From contig CAJYDM010000001.1 of assembly GCA_913757435.1 (NCBI GenBank), positions 992,001 to 1,056,000 of the forward strand: a stretch of DNA of 64,000 nucleotides, given 5' to 3'. Below are positions 56,525 through 64,000 of the stretch, in pieces. A model generated the notes under the pieces. The model searched no databases. It saw only the letters and a list, made by a program, of their open reading frames with translations, and was not told where the DNA came from. The DNA is from Syntrophomonas sp. DTU019 (GTDB lineage Bacteria; Bacillota; Syntrophomonadia; Syntrophomonadales; Syntrophomonadaceae). A program made the translations under genes and the position numbers. The stretch's first letter is position 1. Each line of letters starts with the position of its first letter.

Positions 56525-57745
56525 TCAGACGGATTGGGTTTCGGTCGGAGAGGAAGCGTCCATTTCAGGGATTTTGAGTGCGGCCAGAAGGTTCAATACA
56601 GCAATCACGGCGGCGCCGATGAAAACCCACTGGTAGCCGGAATGTGCCCATAATAAGCCTCCAACCAAAGGCACCGTCATGGAGACAGTGTGATCCAGGG
56701 TAACCCCCATGGATAGGGTGGGAGCAAGGTCATCCGGGGACTCCGCAATGCGATTTAAATAGGTGGCACGGGCCATATTGACCGCAAACAGAACCTGATC
56801 GGTGATGAAACAGCCCATTATCACCATCAGAGCGATATGGTGAGGGAACCAGACAGGGGAATAGGCGTATAGCACGCATATTATCATCAGTCCCAGCGAC
56901 TCGGCTACGATGATGCGCTTTTCGCCAATCTGGTCGATAGCTCGGCCTAAAAGTGGTCTGAAGAAAAGGCCGATCCCGGTGCCGATCAGGCTCAAGATAG
57001 CAAAAATCTCTACTCCCTGGCCGAAGAGGCGTATCAACACCCAGGGAGCGAAGGTTAGAAAAATCTGTTTTCTCGCCCCGAAGAGGATATTCAATATGTA
57101 GAAAAGGCCGTATTTTTTCCTGAATAGCAGATAACGCTCCGGCTTTTTAATGGGTTCACCCTTGATTAGGAACATGCAAATGGCTGCCAACAGGGCACAG
57201 GCCCCGGCAACACCGAATATGACCGCGAAGGAAAAGTTGAATTTGCTGACTCCTACATAGACCAGCAAGGACCCGATTAAAATCCCGGCGGCTTCCAGGC
57301 CCCCGATTTGACCCAGCAGTTTGCCGGCTTGCGCCTTTTCCGCCAGACGCAAAGCCAGTGAGGAACGCATCACCATAAAGAGATGAGCTCCAGTGCTCCA
57401 TAACAGCATCCACAATACCACCATGGTCATGCTGGGTGCTAAAAAGCCTTGCCCCCACAATGAAACCGCCACCATCAGGGCCGCCACCATGGTCACCCGG
57501 GTGTCCTTGAGGAAGAGCAGAATAGTAAAAACCACCACAACCAGAAAACCTGGCAATTCCCGTGGAAACTCCAAAGCGCCCCGCGCCACCTCACTGAGAT
57601 GATGGACCTGGGCCAGGTAGTTGTTGAAGGAGGGGTCGTACAGGCCGCTGTATATCCCCATCATCAAGCTGGCCAGGGAAAACAGCAAGAGGGACATATC
57701 GTAAGCCCGCAATTTCGTTGGGATCACCCCTCCTCTTACATCCAT
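56525..57745 (-). CDS. Major facilitator superfamily transporter
   Basis: About 406 aa with twelve hydrophobic segments. Features: MMGIYSGLYDPSFNNYLAQVHHLSE at the N-terminus, the loop motif GRAIDQIGEKRIIVAES between helices (MFS motif A-like) and a C-terminal ALKIPEMD tail. It resembles uncharacterised Gram-positive MFS exporters; the substrate is unknown. The start is uncertain: ATG at 57745 was chosen as it precedes the hydrophobic core directly, while a GTG or TTG a few codons later would use the AGAGGAGGGG. Confidence 0.8.
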   Translation of the reverse strand: MDVRGGVIPTKLRAYDMSLLLFSLASLMMGIYSGLYDPSFNNYLAQVHHLSEVARGALEFPRELPGFLVVVVFTILLFLKDTRVTMVAALMVAVSLWGQGFLAPSMTMVVLWMLLWSTGAHLFMVMRSSLALRLAEKAQAGKLLGQIGGLEAAGILIGSLLVYVGVSKFNFSFAVIFGVAGACALLAAICMFLIKGEPIKKPERYLLFRKKYGLFYILNILFGARKQIFLTFAPWVLIRLFGQGVEIFAILSLIGTGIGLFFRPLLGRAIDQIGEKRIIVAESLGLMIICVLYAYSPVWFPHHIALMVIMGCFITDQVLFAVNMARATYLNRIAESPDDLAPTLSMGVTLDHTVSMTVPLVGGLLWAHSGYQWVFIGAAVIAVLNLLAALKIPEMDASSPTETQSV

Positions 57746-57944
57746 CCAGCCTATTGTAACTCCTGGAGGGCTGTTCAACAAGGGAGAATGGGCAAAGGGC
57801 AGGGCAAATCCGCAAGCACTAAAACACGCCAACAGGGGCTAATACGGGCGGCCCTGGCGTTTGAATTGAGTAATTCTTCAATCCCGTGTTGGTGAGATCT
57901 TGTTTGAGTCAATATCAAACGTCAGAACTGGTCCCATGTTTGAG

Positions 57945-59006
57945 CTAATTCAGCAAGGCTTGCGCTTCCACAGAGGATTTCTCCAGGGATAAGGTCTTAC
58001 CGGCCAAAATTTCCTGGTATACAGACTGGTAATCGCGGGCCATGCGATCCCGGGAGAAGTGGGATTCCACCCATTGACGGCATTGCAGGCGCGGCAGCGA
58101 GGCCACATGGGGCATAATTTCGCAAGCTTCAGCGACGTTTTGTACCAAAAATCCACTCACCCCGTGTTTGATTACTTCGGGCATGGAGCCCTTATTAAAC
58201 GCGATCACAGGGGTACCGCAGGCCATTGATTCGACCACGGTTAGGCCAAACATCTCATTATATGATATAGGGTGCAGTACCGCATAGGCGTTACGCAAGA
58301 GTTCATCCCGTTTGGCGGGTCCTACCGAGCCAATATAAAACACCTGCTGGTTGTCTACATGCGGAGCGATCCGTTCGTTAAAATACTCCTTGTCCTGGAT
58401 AATGCCGGCGATAAACAACTTCATCCCTGACTGGCGGGCTATCTCTACAGCCTGTTCGGTCCCTTTGTCAGGATGTATGCGGCCCAGAAACACCAGGTAT
58501 TCGCCAGGCTTGTCATTAAATGTGAATTCATCCAGGTTAATGCCGTGATATATCGTCCTTATATAATCCAAATCTTTGTGCCGGTCCGAATCGCTTATGG
58601 AAACATAGTAATTGTCGCGATTGTATTCCCGGAAGATAGGCAATATCTTGGGCGAGGAAAATCCGTGGATGGTAGTTACCATTGGTGTTTGTACCAGCCG
58701 GCTGAAGGCCAGGGGGATGAAGTCGTAATGGTTGTGGATGATGTCATACCGATGTGCATTCTCAAACAGGTGCGCGATATGCATAGCTTCCCATACTTTA
58801 GGATCGATGTCTGGGTTCTCCTCATAAGGATAGGGACAGATATATTCCAGGTTGGCGGCGGTTTTGGAATCCCCGGTGGCATAGAGGGTAACCTCATGTC
58901 CTAGTTTGACCAGTTCTTCGGTGAGATTGGAGACTACCAACTCCCAGGGGCCATAGTGGCGGGGCGGTGTCCTCCAGGCAATGGGTGACAGCATGGCTAT
59001 CTTCAT
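57945..59006 (-). CDS. GT4-family glycosyltransferase
   Basis: 353 aa, GT-B fold. N-terminal MLSPIAWRTPPRHYGPWELVVSNLTEELVKLGHEVTLYATG, then IIHNHYDFIPLA, C-terminal FLGRIHPDKGTEQAVEIA and the donor site YNEMFGLTVVESMACGTPVIAF...GSMPEVI. The RxPPxxYGxxExV start is typical of a large bacterial GT4 subgroup acting on trehalose/mannosyl-glycerate-like or lipid sugars. The ATG has GGAGG six bases upstream. It lies 64 bp downstream of the GH5-like gene on the same strand, so the two probably share a pathway. Confidence 0.88.
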   Translation of the reverse strand: MKIAMLSPIAWRTPPRHYGPWELVVSNLTEELVKLGHEVTLYATGDSKTAANLEYICPYPYEENPDIDPKVWEAMHIAHLFENAHRYDIIHNHYDFIPLAFSRLVQTPMVTTIHGFSSPKILPIFREYNRDNYYVSISDSDRHKDLDYIRTIYHGINLDEFTFNDKPGEYLVFLGRIHPDKGTEQAVEIARQSGMKLFIAGIIQDKEYFNERIAPHVDNQQVFYIGSVGPAKRDELLRNAYAVLHPISYNEMFGLTVVESMACGTPVIAFNKGSMPEVIKHGVSGFLVQNVAEACEIMPHVASLPRLQCRQWVESHFSRDRMARDYQSVYQEILAGKTLSLEKSSVEAQALLN

Positions 59007-59070
59007 AATCAACCTCCGTGTTATTTTGCCTGCAGCAAGGTATTCTTGAAACCGGATGCAGGCTTGATGT

Positions 59071-60309
59071 TTATTTTTTAAAAAGCTGCGGTTTTAAGCC
59101 TTTATGCAGTCGGTACCGATCATACATGGCGGACAGATGTCCTATAGGGTCAGTGTAATAATTATCCCTGTCGAAATCTTTGAGCCAGGGATGACGAAGC
59201 TCAATCGTGGTCTGGGCCGGGATGTATGGCCGCCTGGCATGAAAAGCTTCAATGGCCGGTTTGGCAGAATGGTCCGATCTGAACAGACCGAAATAACGTT
59301 CGTGAACCCGGCGATCCAATGGGGGCCGGTCCCAGAGGTGAGGGTGATAATCGGCAAAACACCAGGCCAGAGCGCCGAGGCAATGCTCTTGCTGCAGTAA
59401 TTCAATTGCCTGAAAATAAAAGTTACGGACAGGCTCTTCATCAAAAAGCGGGTACAGACTTAAAATCGAAGCTTCTTCTCGCTCACGGCTGCTGCGGCAG
59501 GTAGGCGCGCCGAATTCCTGCAGAAGCACAGGCTTACCTCCCAACCACTCAGTTACTGTGGCTAAAAAGGGAAGTGTGTGGGCATCGAACGGATCCTTGA
59601 CCCAAGCCAGATAGGAGGGATAGCCGTGCATACACAAATAGTCACAGTATCGGGCGGCATCCTGCGGCCACATCTGTCGGTTCTGCTCCAGATCTTCGCT
59701 GTGCATGCCTATAGTGACAGATTTCCCAGGACTGTGCTGGCGTATTGCCGATGTCATGATATCGAGCCAGCGGCAAGCGTGGTCACGATCGGGAGGAATG
59801 GTAAAATTGGAATTCTCATTGCCCAGATCGTACCCGTACAGGGCCTCATGCGCGTGGATGTGGTCGCACACTGAGGTGATTTGAAAGGCCTGTGCCTGAA
59901 TAACTTCCTCATCACTGTAACAGTCTCGCAAAGCCCTGTCGGAGTAAATCACCCCGCCGGCATAGACATCAAAAGGCTGCGACTCGGTATGGTTAGCCAG
60001 CATCCAGGCCGGCATCCAGTTAACTCCGCTCATATGACCACAGAAGAAGGTGGGCATAACCTGCAGACCGTGCACCGCAGCTATGTCCATGACCTCCGTC
60101 AGATGCTGCAGGGCAGTGTCAGATATTCGGTCCGGCCGGGGCTGAAAATCCTCCCAGGTCAAAAAAATGCGCACCAGGCCGAATCCGTGCTCCTGTAACA
60201 GTCTGAAATCATGGTCCACCTCATTGGGGTTGAAATTCTTCCACCAGTACATGGCCTTATGTATAGGCCAGTAATTAATACCTTGCAGAAAAGTGGCGTG
60301 ATCAGTCAC
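59071..60309 (-). CDS. GH5-like glycoside hydrolase, cytoplasmic
   Basis: 412 aa (beta/alpha)8-barrel hydrolase of the endo-mannanase/cellulase (GH5-like) type: GINYWPIHKAMYWW at the N-terminus, LVRIFLTWEDFQP, YGYDLGNENSNF (acid/base Glu in the NE pair) and PVLLQEFGAPT (nucleophile Glu). There is no signal peptide or membrane segment, so it acts inside the cell. Start: GTG with GGAGG 7 nt upstream. Together with the downstream GT4 gene it may make and trim an intracellular glycoside or compatible-solute polymer. Confidence 0.8.
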   Translation of the reverse strand: MTDHATFLQGINYWPIHKAMYWWKNFNPNEVDHDFRLLQEHGFGLVRIFLTWEDFQPRPDRISDTALQHLTEVMDIAAVHGLQVMPTFFCGHMSGVNWMPAWMLANHTESQPFDVYAGGVIYSDRALRDCYSDEEVIQAQAFQITSVCDHIHAHEALYGYDLGNENSNFTIPPDRDHACRWLDIMTSAIRQHSPGKSVTIGMHSEDLEQNRQMWPQDAARYCDYLCMHGYPSYLAWVKDPFDAHTLPFLATVTEWLGGKPVLLQEFGAPTCRSSREREEASILSLYPLFDEEPVRNFYFQAIELLQQEHCLGALAWCFADYHPHLWDRPPLDRRVHERYFGLFRSDHSAKPAIEAFHARRPYIPAQTTIELRHPWLKDFDRDNYYTDPIGHLSAMYDRYRLHKGLKPQLFKK

Positions 60310-60512
60310 ATTATCACCTCCAGCATAAGGTTACAATTGCTATCCTTCCTCAGTATTTAAGCTTTTATTCCCTATGTTATGCAGGCCTGGAAGATGAATG
60401 GTGCTCTGGCAGGTACCGAACTAAACGGGCGATGTCCGTATAAGCGTCTAAATATGGGTTATAGTGGGGCGTTAATAGTATATTTACAGAATATCTGCTG
60501 TCACCGTGCTAT

Positions 60513-60626
60513 AAGTAATTCTTCTCTGAATCAAAAAATGACACAAAGAAAGCGTCCCCTTGTGTCATTAAGTAATTCTATACTGGATCAAAAAATGACA
60601 CAAGGAAAGCGTCCCCGTGTGTCATA
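60513..60626. repeat. 57-bp tandem duplication with palindromic repeat copies 9 and 10
   Basis: Two units, each AAGTAATTCT, ~10 variable bases, ATCAAAAAATGACACAA, then GAAAGCGTCCCC and TGTGTCAT. Palindromes are at 60537-60569 and 60594-60626. On the minus strand, downstream of the acyl-CoA dehydrogenase gene, both read GGGGACGCTTTC. Confidence 0.9.
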
Positions 60627-60630
60627 AAAG

Positions 60631-60657
60631 GAGCGGAGCTCGAATGAGCTCCGCTTT
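60631..60657 (-). terminator. Terminator of the acyl-CoA dehydrogenase gene
   Basis: Minus strand: AAAGCGGAGCTC / GAGCTCCGCTC stem with loop ATTC, followed by CTTTTATG. The stem is strong and the T-tract short; it is about 45 bp after the stop. Confidence 0.8.
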
Positions 60658-60703
60658 GATGTTTGCGATATAGTTTCGTCTAAGGTCGCACGATGTATAC
60701 GGC

Positions 60704-62536
60704 TTATAGGAAAGCTTCTTCCGGAATGTTAATAGCGCTTCTGTCGCCGATCTTCATGGCCTTCTCAAATGCAAATACATCGGTTACATGGTTCATGACA
60801 TAGAACCTGGCGCTGGCGATTTTGCCTTTGTAGAAGTTGGCATCGAAGTGATCATCACCCAGTTCGGCCAGCTTCTTGGCTGCCAGTAAGGCCTGAGACA
60901 GCATGAGCATGCCACAGTAGACCCTGGCGCCGGAATGCATGGTACGAGTGGCGAAGAGCTGTCTCATCTGCTTGTCGCCTGCGTTCCAGGCAGCATTCAT
61001 ATCTACAATGTTCTGGAAGGCTGCAACCGCTTCACCCAGCACGTCGAATTCAGCTGCTAATTCATCAGTCTTCTCATTGACTGCGAAGTCGACGATCTCC
61101 TTTACCCATTTCTTGAAAGGCTCGCCGCCGTTCATGGTGAACTTACGGCCGATGTAGTCCTGGGCTTGAATAAAGTTGGTGCCTTCCCAGATGCCATGGA
61201 TAACGCAGTCGCGATACAGCTGAGCTCCGGCATACTCTTCCATGAAGCCGTAGCCGCCATGGCACTGAATGGCTTCACCGGTGAGGATCCTGGCCATGTC
61301 AGAGGCGTAGGCTTTACACAGCGGGTTGTTGATGGCGAACATGTCACCATAGTATTTTCTCTCTTCTTCAGTAGCTGCATCGACTTCCAGGTCGCGATAC
61401 AGGTAAGAAGTATAAATCAAAGCACGGATGGCTTCCATGCAGGATTTTTGGAACAGCAGCATGCGGCGCACGTCTTCATGCTCGATGATCCGTACGCTAG
61501 GTCCCTTGGGATTGGTGGAATGTTTGCTCTGTACGCGGACTTTGGTGTATTCAAGAGCTGCATAATAAGCAGAGGTGATGCAGCCCAGAGTGAACAGACC
61601 GGTGTTCAGGCGTTCTTCGTTCATGTAGGCGAACATCTGTGACATACCTACACCGCGGCCGTCAACCACTTCTTTTTCGCCGACCATCCAGCCGTAGCAG
61701 TTGTCGTTTTCACCCATGGCTAAGGTCAGGGTGGAAGAACCGTGAATACCCATCTTGTGTTCGATACCGACTGAGGTGACATCGTTCCAGGCGCCCAGGG
61801 AGCCGTCTTCGTTTACCCAGAATTTGGGCACGATGAACAGGGAGATGCCGGCGGTGCCTTCTTTGGCTCCGGGGGTCTTGGCCAGCATCAGGTGGATGAT
61901 GTTTTCCGCCAGGTCATGGTCACCGGAGGTGATGAAGCACTTCTGACCTTTCAGCTTGTACAAGCCGGGGGTCTCAGTGGGGAACGCTTTGCTCTGAACG
62001 GCGCCTACTTCAGAACCTGCCCCTGGTTCGGTCAGGCCCATGGTGCCGCCCCATTCGCCGGTGAACATTTTGGGCAGAAACATATCTTTCTGTTTCTGAG
62101 TGCCATAGTCCTGAAGCACAGTGGTAGCGCCCTGGGTCAGACACCAGAACATTACGATGGCTGCGGAGGCAGCAGACTGCATCTCCAGAATGGGTGCATA
62201 CCAGGACAGGGGTATCTTACCGTCGCCGCGGAATCCAAACTGGGGTCCCAATTCAGCTTCCATAACGGTTTTATAAACTGTCTTGAATACGTCGGGGGTT
62301 ACAACGGCATGCTCGTTGCCACCCACAAAAGTAGCGCCGATTTCATCAGCTTCTTTGTTGGCCGGGCACATAACATCGCGGCACACTTTGAAGTTGACAT
62401 CCAGGAAGCTGTCGATGTCATCGATCCCATAGTATTCATTGTAAGCGGGCAGGGATAAAAGCTTATCCATAGGCAGCCATTCTTTGATGACAAACTTAAT
62501 GTCACGCATGTTCATTAAAAATTGATTGTGTGGCAA
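60704..62536 (-). CDS. Acyl-CoA dehydrogenase, long (~610 aa) type
   Basis: FAD enzyme that oxidises acyl-CoA to enoyl-CoA. GGTMGLTEPGAGSEVGAV and FITSGDHD form the flavin/substrate region; QCHGGYGFMEEY and IHGIWEGTNFIQAQD contain the catalytic-base glutamate. The extra ~200 C-terminal residues mark the FadE5/AidB-like long branch found in many syntrophs. The TTG at 62536 has AAGGAGGG 7 nt upstream, while the first ATG (62515) is 28 nt from that site, so TTG is preferred. It lies downstream of a thiolase gene and a crotonase gene on the same strand, i.e. a beta-oxidation cluster; in butyrate-degrading syntrophs these steps feed electrons to electron-transfer flavoprotein. Confidence 0.93.
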   Translation of the reverse strand: MPHNQFLMNMRDIKFVIKEWLPMDKLLSLPAYNEYYGIDDIDSFLDVNFKVCRDVMCPANKEADEIGATFVGGNEHAVVTPDVFKTVYKTVMEAELGPQFGFRGDGKIPLSWYAPILEMQSAASAAIVMFWCLTQGATTVLQDYGTQKQKDMFLPKMFTGEWGGTMGLTEPGAGSEVGAVQSKAFPTETPGLYKLKGQKCFITSGDHDLAENIIHLMLAKTPGAKEGTAGISLFIVPKFWVNEDGSLGAWNDVTSVGIEHKMGIHGSSTLTLAMGENDNCYGWMVGEKEVVDGRGVGMSQMFAYMNEERLNTGLFTLGCITSAYYAALEYTKVRVQSKHSTNPKGPSVRIIEHEDVRRMLLFQKSCMEAIRALIYTSYLYRDLEVDAATEEERKYYGDMFAINNPLCKAYASDMARILTGEAIQCHGGYGFMEEYAGAQLYRDCVIHGIWEGTNFIQAQDYIGRKFTMNGGEPFKKWVKEIVDFAVNEKTDELAAEFDVLGEAVAAFQNIVDMNAAWNAGDKQMRQLFATRTMHSGARVYCGMLMLSQALLAAKKLAELGDDHFDANFYKGKIASARFYVMNHVTDVFAFEKAMKIGDRSAINIPEEAFL

Positions 62537-62647
62537 TACAATTCCCTCCTTCTAGTTGTCTGGTTACTATTTGTAGAAACACCTGTTTTGGCCGTAGCCA
62601 AATCTGATATGTATCTGCCCGGCAGAGCCGGGCAGGCACAATTTCGA

Positions 62648-63832
62648 TTACATTTCCACGATCAGAGCAGTACCCATGCCGCCGCCGATGCACAGGGTGG
62701 CCAGACCTTTCTTGGAGCCGCGTCTCTTCATCTCATAGAGCAGGGTGCAGAGAATACGGGCACCGGAAGAGCCGATCGGATGGCCGATGGCGATGGCGCC
62801 GCCGTTGACATTGACTTTGTCCATCTTGTCGGCCCAGCCCAGGTCACGGCCTACAGCGATGGACTGAGCAGCAAACGCCTCGTTGGCTTCAATCAGATCG
62901 ATGTCGTCGATGGTCAGGCCTGCTTTAGCCAGAGCTTTTTTAACCGCCGGTACCGGGCCTACGCCCATGATCTTCGGATCTACGCCGCCGGATGCATAGC
63001 TTACGATTTTGGCCATGGGGGTGATTCCCAGTTCAGCAGCTTTTTCAGCGGACATAACCACAACCGCTGCGGCTGCGTCATTGATACCGGAAGCATTGCC
63101 AGCGGTTACACTGCCGTCTTTCTTAAAGGCGGGTTTCAGTTTGGCCATTCCTTCTAGGGTGACGTTTTCTTTGATGAATTCGTCATTATCAAACACGGTG
63201 TCGCCCTTTTTGCCGGGGATAACTACCGGTACGATCTCATCTTTGAACTTGCCGGCTGCTCTAGCGGCGGCGGCGCGCTGCTGGCTGCGGAAGCCGAATT
63301 CATCCTGTTCTTCTCTGGTGATCCCATATAGTTCGTTGACGTTTTCAGCGGTGATACCCATGTGGTAGCCGTTGAATATGTCGGTCAAGCCGCCAAATAC
63401 CATTTCGTCGACCATCTGTCCGGGGCCCATTCTGTATCCCCAGCGGGCTTTGGGAAGCAGGTAGGGAGCGGCACTCATGTTCTCAACGCCACCAGCCAGA
63501 ACTATATCCACGTCGCCAGACTTGATCAACTGGGCAGCCAGGCTGACTGCTCTTAAGCCAGATCCGCAAACTTTGTTGATGGTGAAAGCGGTTACTTCTT
63601 TGGGGATTCCAGCGGCGATCATGCTCTGACGGGCGACGTTCTGGCCCAGACCGGCCTGCAGGACGCAGCCGAAAACGACTTCATCAACTTGCTCACCAGT
63701 GATGCCGGCTCTCTTCAGAGCTTCGGCCATGGCAATGGCGCCCAATTTAGCAGAACCTACATCTTTTAGGCTACCGCCAAAAGAACCTACGGGTGTACGG
63801 CATGCGCTTACGATTACGACTTCTTTAGACAT
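62648..63832 (-). CDS. Acetyl-CoA acetyltransferase (thiolase)
   Basis: 394 aa. Cleaves acetoacetyl-CoA to two acetyl-CoA (or the reverse). Active-site Cys89 in [29 protein letters not shown], the [10 protein letters not shown] histidine, and the C-terminal [10 protein letters not shown] cysteine are all intact. AGGAGAGGTGG lies before the ATG. Upstream is the crotonase gene (58 bp), downstream the acyl-CoA dehydrogenase gene. Confidence 0.96.
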   Translation of the reverse strand: MSKEVVIVSACRTPVGSFGGSLKDVGSAKLGAIAMAEALKRAGITGEQVDEVVFGCVLQAGLGQNVARQSMIAAGIPKEVTAFTINKVCGSGLRAVSLAAQLIKSGDVDIVLAGGVENMSAAPYLLPKARWGYRMGPGQMVDEMVFGGLTDIFNGYHMGITAENVNELYGITREEQDEFGFRSQQRAAAARAAGKFKDEIVPVVIPGKKGDTVFDNDEFIKENVTLEGMAKLKPAFKKDGSVTAGNASGINDAAAAVVVMSAEKAAELGITPMAKIVSYASGGVDPKIMGVGPVPAVKKALAKAGLTIDDIDLIEANEAFAAQSIAVGRDLGWADKMDKVNVNGGAIAIGHPIGSSGARILCTLLYEMKRRGSKKGLATLCIGGGMGTALIVEM

Positions 63833-63889
63833 TAAACAATTCCACCTCTCCTGTAAATTTTTAAGTAAAACAAAAAAGCCAACCTCACC

Positions 63890-64000
63890 CTATTTACCGG
63901 TGAAATTGGCGGCTCTTTTCTCTACAAATGCATTCATGCCTTCTTTTTGGTCTGCAGTGGCGAAGCACAGCCCAAATATGTCAGCTTCGAAAGCAATGGC
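63890..64000 (-). CDS. Enoyl-CoA hydratase/isomerase (crotonase), C-terminal end only
   Basis: The last 36 codons of a gene entering from the right edge: AIAFEADIFGLCFATADQKEG followed by MNAFVEKRAANFTGK. The ATxDQxEGMxAFxEKRxxxFxGK ending is the standard crotonase C-terminus. Its product step sits between the acyl-CoA dehydrogenase and the thiolase in beta-oxidation. Confidence 0.9.
   Translation of the reverse strand, partial: AIAFEADIFGLCFATADQKEGMNAFVEKRAANFTGK

Larger units (their letters stand above)
60310..60703. other. Non-coding stretch with two repeats and a terminator
   Basis: Between the GH5-like gene start and the acyl-CoA dehydrogenase stop. No gene is seen. The right half contains a 57-bp tandem duplication carrying two palindromic repeats and the terminator of the acyl-CoA dehydrogenase gene. 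Confidence 0.6.

Noticed and set aside
61892-62458. 188-codon plus-strand frame within the acyl-CoA dehydrogenase gene
   Set aside because: Antisense shadow; the sense gene has complete family motifs.

Overview
The window comes from a spore-forming, anaerobic member of the Firmicutes (Clostridia), most likely a syntrophic fatty-acid oxidiser of the Syntrophomonadaceae type. This rests on three things. There is a crotonase / thiolase / ~610-residue acyl-CoA dehydrogenase cluster at the right end plus a separate 4-hydroxybutyrate/acetate-type CoA-transferase. There are spore genes (an SspH-like small acid-soluble protein and a CotF-type coat protein with its small partner). The corrinoid pathway is the oxygen-independent (cobalt-early) one. 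The taxonomic name is inference; the gene content is seen in the sequence.

Layout. 1-1.37 kb: 5' part of an IS1634-type transposase (minus strand) running off the edge. 1.7-17.8 kb: a large corrinoid operon with a sigma-A promoter, cobalamin riboswitch and intrinsic terminator, then cbiA-D-E-T-L-F-G-H-J-X-C-cobU-cbiP-cbiB-cobD-cbiM-N-Q-O. It covers cobalt uptake through GDP-cobinamide; cobS, cobT, cobC and the adenosyltransferase are not in the window. 17.9-30.9 kb: mixed metabolic genes (CoA-transferase, a UroD-fold protein, a guanylate-kinase-like protein, ilvE, a PH-like protein, a DsrE-like protein beside a class-V aminotransferase/cysteine desulfurase homologue, SspH, an Orn/Lys/Arg-decarboxylase-fold enzyme, a half-size EamA protein, prepilin peptidase, DUF192). 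31-37.3 kb: a membrane/surface-glycan locus (PAP2, frameshifted GT-C-like protein, GtrA, FAD oxidoreductase, STT3-like GT-C), partly AT-rich. 37.5-44.6 kb: YedK/HMCES, a PIG-L deacetylase + GT4 pair, a secreted beta-propeller protein and an Fe-alcohol dehydrogenase. 44.6-49.6 kb: a putative exported thiol-redox module (TlpA-like lipoprotein, 43-residue CXXC membrane peptide, NapH-like Fe-S membrane protein, second lipoprotein) facing an SsuABC-type importer. 49.6-60.3 kb: coat proteins, HD-GYP, MsrB, an ABC/FtsX/HlyD export system, MFS, and a GH5-like + GT4 pair. 60.7-64 kb: beta-oxidation genes.

The most striking non-genic signal is a dispersed palindromic repeat of about 33 bp (ends AATGACACA / TGTGTCATT, core GGGGACG), present in about ten copies, several of them compound. 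In three genes (cbiO, the UroD-fold gene, the HlyD-type adaptor) the TGA inside the repeat's AATGACA end is the gene's own stop codon. A fourth gene (the decarboxylase) has the same arrangement with that TGA mutated, and reads 8 codons into the repeat. All four repeats have the same orientation relative to the gene. I regard this as the best candidate here for something not well described: a mobile stop-codon/terminator element.

No tRNA, rRNA or CRISPR array was recognised. All functions are assigned by reading motifs in the translated sequence; no database search was run.
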